Numbered from the stretch's first letter, positions 23,392-33,007 are shown. The stretch: DNA of 64,000 bases from Pleurocapsa sp. FMAR1 (GCF_963665995.1 NZ_OY762512.1:3658001-3722000), one strand, 5' to 3'. Numbers and translations: made by a program. The notes: a model not told the origin generated them from the sequence alone.

Positions 23392-24261
23392 ATACTCTAA
23401 GAAAAAGAGTTTCCAAATAAACTGATAAAAATCAGCAATCGCACTTTTTTCTGATAAATCTACATCACGACTACGCCACCACAGTAATCCTAATAAGACT
23501 AAATGGCTAGCAATAAAAAAGCGAACGTTTAAAGAAGTCAACCAAAACAAACCCGCCCCAATCATGCCCAAATAACACACGCTAATTACTCCACGGGAAA
23601 GGTTGAATACCGCTAGCTTGCCGATAACTAAGGTGAAGGTATTAATATTAAACTGTTTATCACCTTCTAAGTCTGGCACATCTTTAAAGATGGCGATCGC
23701 TACTGTAAACAGTAAGATAAATAAAGTCAACGTCCATACATAGGGATTTAAAGCTTCTCTACCGTTTAACTTATCCCCATAATGTAGAAACAGACCAATA
23801 TTGACAATAACTCCCCGTACAGTGAGTATACAAAAAGCTGCCCAAAAAGGAAACTGTTTTAAACGTACTGGCGGTGATGAATAAGCTGTACCAATAATTA
23901 AACTAGTAGCTACAGTGGCAAATAACCATATTCCTGATAAGCTAGCAGTTAGTAAAGCCAAAATACCTGCAATGCTTACAATTAACTTACCTTGCTTGAT
24001 AGTAAACTTTCCCGATGCCAGAGGAAGTTCAGGTTTGTTAATACGATCTATTTCTACATCGTAAAGTTGATTCAAACCAACAATATAGACGTTGCCACAC
24101 AGACAGGCTAACCAAACTGCCAACATCTGTTCTAAATTTGTTGTTGTTACAGAATTACCCGTAGTGGCTAACGAGATAAAGTACAACGCCAGCACACTAA
24201 GACTTGTCCCAATAATAGTGTGAGGGCGAGAGAATTGCCAAAAGCTTTTTACCCAAGTCAT
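23362..24261 (-). CDS. hpt: Homogentisate phytyltransferase (UbiA family)
   Basis: This enzyme joins homogentisate with phytyl diphosphate to give 2-methyl-6-phytylquinol, the committed step of tocopherol synthesis, at the membrane. Two Asp-rich motifs of UbiA prenyltransferases are present: NQLYDVEIDRINKP (64-77) and DVPDLEGDKQFNINT near residue 195. About eight hydrophobic segments span the 299 residues. The N-terminus (WVKSFWQFSRPHTIIGTSLS) matches the plant VTE2/slr1736 type. It is on the same strand as the tocopherol cyclase gene downstream. Confidence 0.92.
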   Translation of the reverse strand: MTWVKSFWQFSRPHTIIGTSLSVLALYFISLATTGNSVTTTNLEQMLAVWLACLCGNVYIVGLNQLYDVEIDRINKPELPLASGKFTIKQGKLIVSIAGILALLTASLSGIWLFATVATSLIIGTAYSSPPVRLKQFPFWAAFCILTVRGVIVNIGLFLHYGDKLNGREALNPYVWTLTLFILLFTVAIAIFKDVPDLEGDKQFNINTFTLVIGKLAVFNLSRGVISVCYLGMIGAGLFWLTSLNVRFFIASHLVLLGLLWWRSRDVDLSEKSAIADFYQFIWKLFFLEYLLFPIACFI

Positions 24262-24529
24262 ATTGTTATAGATTCACGCTAAATCTTTAAAAAGCCTACA
24301 TACTGCTGTTTTAATAGGTGCATAGGTTCTAATTGGAATATAGCGTGAATCATAAGAGTAAAATACATTTTTGTATTTGACTTAAATAATCGTGTTGTTT
24401 TGAAGATAATTCTTGTTACTTCTTTACATGAAAAGTTAAAACAATTGAGATTGTTACACAAACAATTTTTAAAGATAATGGGTGACTGTCTGTTGGACAA
24501 AGATTAAATGCCACACACCTACCTATAAA

Positions 24530-24582
24530 AGAGAAGCTTGCCTTTGGGGTTCTGTCCGTGTTTCGATCCCAAAAACAAGCTT
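24530..24582 (-). terminator. Inverted repeat, possible terminator of the M16 gene
   Basis: GAAGCTTGCCTTTGGGG and the matching CCCAAAAACAAGCTTC form an imperfect stem of about 16 bp around a 20-base loop. It lies about 160 bases beyond the stop of the M16 gene on the minus strand. The T run is weak, so a different structured role is possible. The rest of 24262-24743 holds nothing I can name. Confidence 0.4.
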
Positions 24583-24743
24583 CTTAGATAGTTCACTCCT
24601 CACACTCTTTGTATTTTTGCCTATCTATCTCAAAAACACGCTTGAATGTGTAACAGTTTAACGATTGTCACCTCGGATTATAGTTATTAGTCTTTAGAAA
24701 GCACAAACATAGATAGAAAATGCTCTATTGGAACATGATTATC

Positions 24744-26009
24744 CTAAGCTTCTGGCTTCACCAAAGAAACATAGGGTTGACTTAAGTAACGGTTTGCCAC
24801 CTCTTTCGCCCTCTCAGGAGTAATAGGAGGAATAGTAGCTTGAAAAGTCTGGTCAAATTCAACTCCTAAACCAAGAGTTTCATACCAGCCGAATGTTTGA
24901 GCAATTTCGCCGTTTGTTTGTTTGCCCAAAGCATACTGTCCTAAGAGCTTGTTTTTTGCTCCCTGTAACTCTTCCTCTGTTAGTGTTTCTTTAGTTAATC
25001 GTTCTACTTCCTTGCTCAATCCTTCAATAGCTATCTCAGTATTAGTAGGTGCTGTCCCCATGTAGGTAATAAATGGTGCTGTATCTAAACGAGTAGGGAA
25101 AAATGCCGACACATCATAAGCTAGTCCGCGTTTTTCTCGCAATTCCACAAATAAACGGCTAGATAATCCATTACCCAAATAGGTACTAATAAGCTTCAAG
25201 ACGGGATAATCTTGCAGATTTACCTTTGTGCCTAAATAGCCCAGCATGACGATAGACTGTTGGGTATCTTGGATAATTTCTGCTTGAGAAGGATTGGGGA
25301 TAGGAGAAGTTATCTGGACAGGAGGACAAGGCTGATTGGGCTTCTGCCAATCACCAAAGACTTGGGAAATGAGATCTGTTGCCTGTTCTTTGGTGATCCT
25401 TCCAGACAGACTAATGACTAAATTATCGGGACGGAAATAGGTTTGATGATACTGCTGTAGATCTGCGCGAGATAAGTTAGCAACGCTAGTTTCTGTCCCC
25501 AAAACTGAAACGCCATAGGGATGATTCGGATACATCTGTTGACGTAATTGATCGAATGCCACGTTAAATGGCTGTTCTTTTTGTGAACGAATTCCCTGAA
25601 GAGTTAACTTGCGCTCTAATTCTACCTCTGATTCGGGAAAAGTAGGCGATCGCATGATCTCACCTAAAAGCTTGAGCATAGGCGGAAAATCTGCCGATAC
25701 GGTTTTTAAACTCAAGGAAAAATAATCAGTAGAGGTATCTGCGCCTAATCCCGCACCAATAGACTCAATTTTATCGGCAATTTCTAACGCCGATAAATTT
25801 TTTGTCCCCTTGGTAATCACCGCCGAAACTAATTGAGAGACTCCTGCTTGCTCTGGTTTTTCAACAATTGTGCCAGCATTTTTAAGGAAAAAGCGACCTG
25901 AAATGATATCAGCAGCTTGGTTTTCAACGATTATTAACGTGATGCCATTCTCAAAAACTAAGCGATGCAGGTTAGGAATGGCTATAGTGGAAATGGAATT
26001 AGAAGACAT
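24744..26009 (-). CDS. M16 family peptidase homologue lacking the HxxEH zinc motif
   Basis: This is an insulinase-fold protein of 421 residues with the two-domain arrangement. At the place of the usual HxxEH motif the sequence reads GVSQLVSAVITKGT, so it cannot bind zinc there. The C-terminal half keeps the substrate-binding pair seen in the partner subunit (LREKRGLAYDVSAFF). Bacterial M16B enzymes of this type act as heterodimers of one active and one such subunit, whose genes are normally adjacent. No active partner is adjacent here. It probably belongs to a pair encoded elsewhere. Confidence 0.85.
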   Translation of the reverse strand: MSSNSISTIAIPNLHRLVFENGITLIIVENQAADIISGRFFLKNAGTIVEKPEQAGVSQLVSAVITKGTKNLSALEIADKIESIGAGLGADTSTDYFSLSLKTVSADFPPMLKLLGEIMRSPTFPESEVELERKLTLQGIRSQKEQPFNVAFDQLRQQMYPNHPYGVSVLGTETSVANLSRADLQQYHQTYFRPDNLVISLSGRITKEQATDLISQVFGDWQKPNQPCPPVQITSPIPNPSQAEIIQDTQQSIVMLGYLGTKVNLQDYPVLKLISTYLGNGLSSRLFVELREKRGLAYDVSAFFPTRLDTAPFITYMGTAPTNTEIAIEGLSKEVERLTKETLTEEELQGAKNKLLGQYALGKQTNGEIAQTFGWYETLGLGVEFDQTFQATIPPITPERAKEVANRYLSQPYVSLVKPEA

Positions 26010-26101
26010 TTAGATATTTAATTTATGAAATTTGTTAATTAACTGACTTGACTGCCTGTATATATCTAAGCAGTTTTTCCGTCAGTGTGCTGAATAGCTT
26101 G

Positions 26102-26122
26102 TACTCCTTACTCCTTACTCCT
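26102..26122. repeat. Short heptamer repeat upstream of the ABC gene
   Basis: Three copies of TACTCCT lie directly before the ABC exporter start, followed by the related CATCCCTCATCC. This is a low-copy heptamer repeat of the kind common between cyanobacterial genes. Confidence 0.7.
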
Positions 26123-26143
26123 CATCCCTCATCCTTTAGCAGA

Positions 26144-27961
26144 ATGTCTTCTTGGCGCGATCTGGTTAACTATTTCCGTAAGTATAGAGCGATCGCAATT
26201 TTTAGTATCGCTGCTTCTAGCCTATTTGAAATTATTGATTTAATTGTTCCTTATGGTATTGGACAGATTCTTAATGTCTTGTCTAATCAGCCATTGGATC
26301 GACCTTTAGCCAATTTAATCAGCGTAGTTCAAAAAGTTGGCAACTTCCCTGACTCTCAATGGTTATCTTTGGGTGTATTGCTAGGAATAATTTTTATAGT
26401 TACCGTAGTGCGATCGCCAATCCAGCCTTGGATTGGGGTATGGTATCATTGGGCGATCGCCTTAGAAGCTAGACGGGATCACTTTAGTAAAGTGGTAGGC
26501 AAGATTCTAACTTTACCCTTGGGTTACTACGATGAAAATAATCCTGGACGCATTGCGGGTAGAATAGCCAGGGGCATTGAAAATCATACCTGGACATATC
26601 CTGAGATTGCAGGGCAGTTAATACCTAAGCTGGCGCGTATCCTGGGTATATTTGTAATGATTTTGTTTATTGCACCAGGAATTGCGATCGCTTTTTTGCT
26701 TTCTTTTATTGTAATTTTGGGATATAGCCTCAAACACCTGCAAGTCCTAGTTGGTAAAGAAGAATTATTAGCAAAGCATCAGGAAAATACCGAAAGCCGT
26801 ACCTCAGAAATTATTACCAATATTAAAACCGTCAAATCTTTTGCCACCGAAGCTCAAGAATATTCTAGGCAACAACAGCGGTTTGAAAGAGAATTTAAAT
26901 ACGTCAACTATCGTATTCATCGCGGCTACGTAAATTTAATCACCTGGTCGCGGACTGTAATTCAAACCTGTGTCTTTTTAGTTTTGTTATTTACCTTAAT
27001 TTCCACCGTTAGGGGTAATATTACTTTGGGTCATTTTGTGACTACTCTGACAGTTTCTAGCATGGCTTATGCCGAATTAGAACCAATCAGCCAACTAGCC
27101 GAAATCTTTGCCCGTCGGTATGCTTCTATGAGACGTTTTCACGACTTTATGAAGCTAGAGTCTGGAGTGGATGCAGCCAGTTTAGTAAAAGAAGATGTAA
27201 GAAACAATCCCTATAAATTTCAGGGTGAATTAAAATTTAATCATCTTAGCTTTGGATACGATCGCGATCGCCTAATTTTGCAAGATATTAACCTGCACAT
27301 AAAACCCTATCAGACTGTTGCTTTAGTTGGTCGTTCTGGTTCGGGAAAGTCTACTTTAGTTAAGTTGCTATTTCGCTATTTTGAACCCGCTCAAGGGTCA
27401 ATTTTAATCGATGGGGAGGATATTCGCACTTTAGATGTGGCACACTATCGTCGCCGACTGGCGATCGTCCATCAGGATGTAGATATATTTAATGGTACAG
27501 TCTGGGATAACCTGATCTACGGTAATCCTCAAGCAGACAGAGAAAAAGTCAAACAAGCCTGTCGCATCGCCAGAGTTGATGAATTTATTGATGAATTACC
27601 CCAAGGATATTCAACTGTAGTCGGCGAAAGAGGTGTAAGGCTTTCTGGCGGACAAAAACAACGTTTAGGCATTGCACGGGCATTGATTGTCAATCCCGAT
27701 GTCCTAATTTTTGATGAGGCAACGTCTAGTTTAGATTATGAGTCAGAACGCTCGATTCAGCTAGCCATGAGGTCTATCCTAGGTACTCGCACTACTCTTA
27801 TTATTGCTCACCGCCTTAGCACTATTCGCGAGGCTGACAAGATTGTAGTGTTAGACGCAGGGAAAATAATTGAAGTAGGAAATCACTCAGAGTTATTAAA
27901 CCAAGGAGGTATTTATCACCGCCTCCATTCTTTACAGGAAACAGGAGAGGTTTTTAATTAA
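26144..27961 (+). CDS. ABC exporter, fused permease and ATPase
   Basis: A half-size exporter of MsbA/lipid-A or peptide type: about six membrane segments in the first 320 residues followed by a nucleotide-binding domain with Walker A GRSGSGKST (near 395), signature LSGGQKQR (near 498), Walker B VLIFDEATSSLD and an AHRLSTI switch. I start at ATG 26144 (MSSWRDLVNYFRKY); the sequence upstream of it in frame is low-complexity repeat DNA. It would work as a homodimer or with a partner. The substrate cannot be told. Confidence 0.88.
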   Translation: MSSWRDLVNYFRKYRAIAIFSIAASSLFEIIDLIVPYGIGQILNVLSNQPLDRPLANLISVVQKVGNFPDSQWLSLGVLLGIIFIVTVVRSPIQPWIGVWYHWAIALEARRDHFSKVVGKILTLPLGYYDENNPGRIAGRIARGIENHTWTYPEIAGQLIPKLARILGIFVMILFIAPGIAIAFLLSFIVILGYSLKHLQVLVGKEELLAKHQENTESRTSEIITNIKTVKSFATEAQEYSRQQQRFEREFKYVNYRIHRGYVNLITWSRTVIQTCVFLVLLFTLISTVRGNITLGHFVTTLTVSSMAYAELEPISQLAEIFARRYASMRRFHDFMKLESGVDAASLVKEDVRNNPYKFQGELKFNHLSFGYDRDRLILQDINLHIKPYQTVALVGRSGSGKSTLVKLLFRYFEPAQGSILIDGEDIRTLDVAHYRRRLAIVHQDVDIFNGTVWDNLIYGNPQADREKVKQACRIARVDEFIDELPQGYSTVVGERGVRLSGGQKQRLGIARALIVNPDVLIFDEATSSLDYESERSIQLAMRSILGTRTTLIIAHRLSTIREADKIVVLDAGKIIEVGNHSELLNQGGIYHRLHSLQETGEVFN

Positions 27962-28328
27962 ACTGCACCCGATGCTAATTCCTTACTCACGAAAGAGAAT
28001 AGCGTCGCGCTTTCGATTATTTAGCCTGTATCGATTGTGGTGCTTGTTTTAATGCTTCTGCTTCCACTGTCTTGCTCTAATTTTTGGTAATTTCTGAATG
28101 CGCCTTAGCTAATCTTGAATAATTCTTGGGTTTGGTTGAGTTGCTTGCCAAGTTGGGCGTTGCATTAATTGATTAGACCATAACTCGACCTTGGGGTAGC
28201 TTGATAGAGTAACGTTTAGATAAGGCAACCAAATAATGAGCGAGCCTGCAACAATTTCGGCTAGGCTAATCTCATCCCCCGCAACATATAAATTATTGCT
28301 AAGAAGCTTCTCTAAAAAATTAAGCATT

Positions 28329-28440
28329 TTGACGCTCCTCTGCCTGAAGGCGAGAGAATTCCTAGTTCACAGACAAAACTTACCCAAGCAGGTTTTCACC
28401 AGCTTAGATAGAGGTTTTGTCTCCCCAGGCTGACACCGCA
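28329..28440 (-). ncRNA. Candidate omega (reRNA) guide scaffold at the right end of the tnpB element
   Basis: TnpB nucleases use a guide RNA that covers the 3' end of tnpB and the right end of the element and takes its guide from the flank. The position, and the short GC-rich stem TCTCGCCTTCAGGCAGAGGA near the end, fit this. The transcript itself is not shown, and the 5' boundary is arbitrary. Confidence 0.4.
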
Positions 28441-29552
28441 CGCCCTGCGGTGTTTAGTCCTAATGAAAGGATGTTACGGGCTGCGTTCTCATCTCGATCT
28501 AAGACGCAGCCACACTTGCATTTGTGAGTTCTGGTACTGAGAGCTTTCTTTACCTTTGCTCCACAATCAGAGCAATTTTGAGAAGTATATTGTGGTGGTA
28601 CGGCAATAGTTATCTTGCCAAACTTGTACCCAAAATACTCTAGCCAAACTCTAAATTGATACCAGCCAGCATCGGTGATTGATTTAGATAGGTTGTGATT
28701 TTTTACCATGTTCGCAATTCTTAAATCTTCGTATGCTACTACATCGTTAGATGTGACTACGCATCGTGCCAACTTTACGGCATGATCTTTACGTTGCCTA
28801 CTTATTTTAAGGTGCTTCAAAGCGTATCTTTTTCTAGCCTTGTGATAGTTCTTTGACTGAGGTTTAACTCCCTTGACATACTTTTTAGATTTACTTTTAT
28901 TTAAGCGATTAAGTGCTTTTTCACCTGTACGATAAAAGCGAGGATTTTCTATTTGATTTCCTTTATCGTCGGTATAAAAATGGTTTAAGCCAACGTCTAA
29001 ACCTATCTCAGAATAAGCTGGTTCTATCTTTTCTCGGTTGTCTGTATCTACCAAAAACTGACAATAAAAACCATCAGCACGTCTAACTATTCTGATTCTT
29101 TTGATTTGTTTGATGTCATACCAATTAAGATCGCGAGTACCTTTTAGCTTGACTTGTCCAATATTATTCTTATCAGTAAAGGTTATCTTTTTTCTGTTTT
29201 CAGATAACTTCCAGCCCGTAGTTTTATACTCAACCGAACGAGAATGTTTCTTGAACTTAGGAAATCCTTTTTTTCCCGCTATTTTCTTTTTGCAGTTGTC
29301 GTAGAAGCGAGATATTGCAGCCCAAGCTCGGTCGGCACTAGACTGTCTTGCCATTGAATTTAACTTCTCGGCAAAAGGGAACTCGGCAGCCAGTACTTTA
29401 CAGTACGCGCTTAGTTCATATTTCCCCGTGCCTTTGTTATTCATCCAATAGCGTAGTGCTTTGTTGCGTATGAATTGACCCGTTCTGATGGCTTCATCCA
29501 TCGCAGCGTATTGAACTTGTTTTCCGTATATCTTTGCTTCTAATACTAACAT
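28404..29552 (-). CDS. tnpB: TnpB, RNA-guided nuclease of an IS200/IS605 element
   Basis: TnpB is an RNA-guided DNA nuclease and the ancestor of Cas12. The 382-residue protein is full length with an intact RuvC triad: D186 in IGLDVGLN, E275 in VVAYEDLRI and D354 in LDRDENAARNI. A zinc ribbon is present (C327/C330 with C345/C347). The N-terminal helix-rich part (MDEAIRTGQFIRNKALRYW) and the FPKFKKHSRSVEYKTTGWKL block are typical. It is a complete gene in a tnpA-less element, so it could be active if an omega RNA is made. Confidence 0.93.
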   Translation of the reverse strand: MLVLEAKIYGKQVQYAAMDEAIRTGQFIRNKALRYWMNNKGTGKYELSAYCKVLAAEFPFAEKLNSMARQSSADRAWAAISRFYDNCKKKIAGKKGFPKFKKHSRSVEYKTTGWKLSENRKKITFTDKNNIGQVKLKGTRDLNWYDIKQIKRIRIVRRADGFYCQFLVDTDNREKIEPAYSEIGLDVGLNHFYTDDKGNQIENPRFYRTGEKALNRLNKSKSKKYVKGVKPQSKNYHKARKRYALKHLKISRQRKDHAVKLARCVVTSNDVVAYEDLRIANMVKNHNLSKSITDAGWYQFRVWLEYFGYKFGKITIAVPPQYTSQNCSDCGAKVKKALSTRTHKCKCGCVLDRDENAARNILSLGLNTAGRAVSAWGDKTSI

Positions 29553-30271
29553 GAAATTATGCTATCATATACGCATAAACAATGCAAAAAATATAATATA
29601 AAGCGACGCACTCTGGTCTTGGCGGTTTCCGTCGAGGAAGAAGTGCGTCAAGAAGCCGTACTTCAGGACGGGGCTTTAAACCCACTATTTTGGTAATTAT
29701 CTGCAGGTTAGCTTGCTTAATCTCATTTTCGTCATTTTTTACACGAATCAGAGTGAGCATAGCTGGAATCAACTCATGTAGTGTGAGCATTTACTATCAT
29801 TCGTACAACAGTTAATGTCTTAATGTCCGTAGGTAAAAAGCAAGGAGATGGATACTGGAGTTCGAGATAATCCAAAATACTTAAGGATTCAAAGATCACA
29901 AAGTCATTGTCTACTAGTACAGGAACACGCCCAAAAGGGTTTATGGCTAAAAATTCAGGTTGCAATTGATCTCCATTAAGGTTTAATTCAATCAACTCAA
30001 AAGGAAGTTTTTTCTCTAGTAGCGCAATCCACACAGGTCGAGAATATAGAGAAAGTGTTTTATAGTAAAATTTCAACATAGATTTGTAGAGTAACTAAAA
30101 GATAAATTAAATAGCTGTAGCTGCTACCTATTCGACTGCTGATTTGAGCATGGCGGATATCTGTGTACTAAGAAGCAAATATTTCTATTGAGCAATTAAC
30201 AGCTTCAGGCGATCGCTCTATGATCATCAAAAGCTTCTAAAATGATTTATAAGCTTTAAATAAAAAATAAT

Positions 30272-31027
30272 ATGATTTCCAATTCAGACAAAATTTTAGT
30301 TGCTGGTGCTACTGGTGGGGTGGGGCAACTTGTGGTAGCAAAATTATTGGCAAAAGACTTAAGCATTCAAGCTTTAACTAGAAACAGATCTAAAGCCGAA
30401 TCTATGTTTGAAGGGAGAGTAGAAATAGTTGAGGGAGATATTCGTTATCCAAATACTCTACTTGAGGCGACTAACGGCATCAACTACATTATTTGCTGTA
30501 CGGGAACAACTGCTTTTCCATCTTTAAGATGGGACTTTGCCAGTTTATTTCAGCCTGCTAATAGCCCTGAAGCGGTAGATGGAGAAGGTGTAAAAAATTT
30601 ATTAGCTGCTGCACCACAAGACTTAAAAAGGTTTGTTTTCGTTTCTTCCTGTGGCGTATTACGTAAAGATGAGCTTCCTTACAATATCCTTAACGCTTTT
30701 GGAGTTTTGGATGCCAAACTCATGGGAGAAAAAGCCATAATTGCTTCTGGCTTACCTTACACTATTATCCGCCCTGGAAGATTGATTGATGGTCCATATA
30801 CTTCTTATGACTTAAACACTTTATTACGTGCTAAAACCGATGGCAAAAAAGCTGTAAAGATTAAACTTGGCGACGATCTTAACGGTGAAGCAAGTCGGGT
30901 TGACGTAGCTAATGTCTGCGTTGAGTCATTGTTTTATGACACTACTGTCAATAAAGCTTTTTCGATTGCCAACGAAGGAGAAAGACCTGCTCTTACTAAC
31001 TGGTCACAGCTTTTTACAACGATGTAA
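30272..31027 (+). CDS. NAD(P)-binding atypical SDR protein
   Basis: The 251-residue protein starts with a Rossmann motif VAGATGGVGQLV (10-21). The next strands give DIRYPNTL, ICCTGTTAFPS, FVFVSSCGV and YTIIRPGRLIDGP, a set typical of the NmrA-like/atypical SDR group found in cyanobacteria and chloroplasts. The standard Tyr-x3-Lys catalytic pair is not evident. Relatives act as redox sensors or assembly factors for photosynthetic complexes, but the job of this one is unknown. It stands alone next to the broken GST gene. Confidence 0.75.
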   Translation: MISNSDKILVAGATGGVGQLVVAKLLAKDLSIQALTRNRSKAESMFEGRVEIVEGDIRYPNTLLEATNGINYIICCTGTTAFPSLRWDFASLFQPANSPEAVDGEGVKNLLAAAPQDLKRFVFVSSCGVLRKDELPYNILNAFGVLDAKLMGEKAIIASGLPYTIIRPGRLIDGPYTSYDLNTLLRAKTDGKKAVKIKLGDDLNGEASRVDVANVCVESLFYDTTVNKAFSIANEGERPALTNWSQLFTTM

Positions 31028-31143
31028 TAATTACTCTATATCTTTTGAGGTGGGCAAATAATAAGAACTAAATTTAAAGATGCACTTCAAAACTAAATTT
31101 GCCCACCCTACTTTATTAACTTTGGCTAAATCGTAGATAGGTA

Positions 31144-31386
31144 TTATTTTTTGTTCAAATCAAATTCTTCAAGATAATATAATTCATCAACTTCCACCAA
31201 CCGCTTCTTACCTTTTTGCTTTAAGGTTTTTCCTGGTTCAGGTGGTTGAGGAGCATCGGGATCACCTTGGCTAAAGTCATCACCACCGTTATCCCCATTG
31301 AACAGCGAAAACAACAAAGCTACTAGCAGACCAAATAAATAAGAGATTGCTAAAAGGGCAACAAGTCTTATGGCTATTACAAACAT
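31144..31386 (-). CDS. Small membrane-anchored hypothetical protein
   Basis: The 80-residue protein has one hydrophobic segment near the N-terminus (RLVALLAISYLFGLLVALLF), then a Gly/Asp/Pro-rich stretch (GDNGGDDFSQGDPDAPQPPE) and a basic, then acidic tail (LKQKGKKRLVEVDELYYLEE). It looks like a small single-pass protein with a cytoplasmic or lumenal tail. I recognise no family. Confidence 0.55.
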   Translation of the reverse strand: MFVIAIRLVALLAISYLFGLLVALLFSLFNGDNGGDDFSQGDPDAPQPPEPGKTLKQKGKKRLVEVDELYYLEEFDLNKK

Positions 31387-31637
31387 ATTTTTTTTAATAT
31401 CCCTAGAGATTTTAGAGAAGTTTTTCTATTTCAATCATAGGGTAGTTTTAAGGTAATATTGCGATCGCCATAAAAAAACCGCCCCTCCATAGTACGGTGA
31501 TTAATAGAAACTATTGCTATATATAGTTAAACTTACAATTTCCAAAAGTAGGAAACATCTTCACTCTTATTTGTGATCGAATAAGAGCTAACTGTTGAAG
31601 AGAGCGAGTATACTCTCCTCAACACAGTTAATGCTAA

Positions 31638-32477
31638 TTATTGTTCAATTTCTATATTTTCTTCCCCTGTCATCTCAAGTTCCTCTTTTCGTAATGTTTC
31701 CGAGGCATTAACCACTTCTTTGTCTACCACTTTTTTTGCCTCTACTTCTTCACGAACAAATGCTTTTTTCTCAATATCTGCGGTTTCTTCATAAACTTTA
31801 AATTTAGCTACCGCACCTTCTTCAAATGTAGCTTCTCCTGGCTCGACAGGAACATCCCCTTCGGCAACCTCGTGTATTTTGACGACTACTTTCTCTTTCT
31901 CAATAGGTACTTCTACTTCTGCTGTTTCTGTTTCTACCCGTTTGCCTATGGTGACTTCTCCTACTTCATGGCGTTCTTTGTGGGTAACTAATTTTTCTTC
32001 GTAAAGTTTGAAAGTTTGGTTTTCTTCTGGCGGTACTTGATAAAGTTCGGGTTCGTTGTCGTAGCTGTAACTGTCGCGGTCATAATTAGCTATTGTTGAA
32101 TCGTCATTTGCTAAAAGTTGACGATATATGCCTCGCACATCTTCTTCATAGTCATAATCGATTTGGCGATCGCTTTCGTAGGGAGGTAGCTGTTCGAGAT
32201 CTTGTTTACCATTAATACCTGTCAAGGCGATCGAGTTGTTATTTTGAGCAGCACGACACTTACCGATAGGCAGTAAAAATTTTCTATCAGATAGCCATGA
32301 ATCTGCATTGAGGACTAAATAACGGAAACGTCCAGACTCATCTACAAGAATATCGTCGACAGTGCCTATTTCTTCATCTGTTTGAGCAATAAAGACTGGA
32401 CGTGAAACAAGATCGCTGGAGAGAGAACTTTCTTGATAATATTCGGGGCTGAACTCGGCAATTGATTGTAAACTCAT
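31638..32477 (-). CDS. PRC-barrel and DUF2382 stress-type protein
   Basis: Residues about 20-100 form a PRC-barrel (VFIAQTDEEIGTVDDILVDE, then RYLVLNADSWL). The C-terminal half carries DUF2382 (LYEEKLVTHKERHEVGEV ... VEVPIEKEKVVVKIHE), as in YsnF/AvaK-like proteins often induced by stress. The total length is 279 residues and the protein is acidic and probably soluble. The gene is alone, with about 530 bases of non-coding DNA upstream. Confidence 0.85.
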   Translation of the reverse strand: MSLQSIAEFSPEYYQESSLSSDLVSRPVFIAQTDEEIGTVDDILVDESGRFRYLVLNADSWLSDRKFLLPIGKCRAAQNNNSIALTGINGKQDLEQLPPYESDRQIDYDYEEDVRGIYRQLLANDDSTIANYDRDSYSYDNEPELYQVPPEENQTFKLYEEKLVTHKERHEVGEVTIGKRVETETAEVEVPIEKEKVVVKIHEVAEGDVPVEPGEATFEEGAVAKFKVYEETADIEKKAFVREEVEAKKVVDKEVVNASETLRKEELEMTGEENIEIEQ

Positions 32478-33007
32478 GAGTCGAACTATATTTAAGTAAT
32501 TTCTCTGAGCTTAAATAAGTTTTGATCGAGTTTCTTCTTGCTAAGGATGTATGCTGACGATCGTTCTTTTGGGCGTTGCTGATTCTTGTAATAGCGTACA
32601 GGGACGCTTTACTAGTATTTGAGTTCTTAATAGGTAAGCACAATACTGGTATAGCACTACAATTGGGCAACGCCATAATTTCTAGTAGTACCACTTTGAA
32701 TTGAGAATACATCAGATAATTTCTGTAGGGGCGAATGGTGAGGAAAGCTATTTAATTTGGTATAAGTGATTTTGAAGATACGAAGGCGATCGCTTTAAAA
32801 AGAAAATTACATTAATGATTTGGCATCGATGCGATCGCTAACGTTAGCGCGTTGTTGAATGAGTTATCCAAGACTAAGAAATAATTAGTTGCTGCTTAAT
32901 TATTTTGGTGGATTTTTTGTTTTGCGCTAAGACGCAAAGGTATTTGATACAGTTTTGAAGGAAAAAGGGAATCATTTTAATATGGATAATTTCCTGGGAA
33001 TTTTTTT
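32478..33007. other. Non-coding stretch upstream of the DUF2382 and coiled-coil genes
   Basis: This 530-base divergent spacer has no convincing gene. It contains two HIP1 octamers and a perfect 14-base palindrome, CGCTAACGTTAGCG, at 32836-32849, directly after one of them. A short ORF-like frame at 32374-32712 is an antisense shadow with no protein character. I see no riboswitch or RNA gene. Confidence 0.4.

Larger units (their letters stand above)
28329..29692 (-). mobile_element. IS1341-type (IS200/IS605 family) element, tnpB only
   Basis: The left end (high coordinates) has the hairpin-forming AGCCCCGTCCTGAAGTACGG. The right end has GAATTCTCTCGCCTTCAGGC and finishes GAGCGTCAA, both typical of this family. 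No tnpA is present. The flanking gene is restored by removing 28329-29692. That places the left end directly 3' of ATTAC on the minus strand, like the TTAC target known for IS608. No target duplication is produced, as expected. Confidence 0.8.
28109..30079 (-). pseudogene. Glutathione S-transferase, disrupted by an IS element and a frameshift
   Basis: The N-terminal thioredoxin-like half starts at ATG 30079: MLKFYYKTLSLYSRPVWIAL, then NPFGRVPVLVDND and FESLSILDYLE. Around 29790 one extra A in GTAAATG shifts the frame, since VRMIV should continue as MLTLHELIPAM. After LQIIT the transposon intervenes. Beyond it the C-terminal half resumes as MLNFLEKLLSNN and continues YVAGDEISLAEIVAG to a stop at 28109. 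Joining the two sides at the deduced insertion point gives an uninterrupted IITMLNFLEK. The gene is dead in this genome unless the frameshift is a sequencing error, and the insertion would still break it. Confidence 0.85.

Noticed and set aside
24279-24500. A 73-codon frame upstream of the phytyltransferase gene
   Set aside because: Composition is that of AT-rich non-coding DNA, and no ribosome site or homologue is evident.
29557-29790. A separate 77-residue gene
   Set aside because: It is the middle part of the broken GST gene read in the shifted frame into the transposon end.
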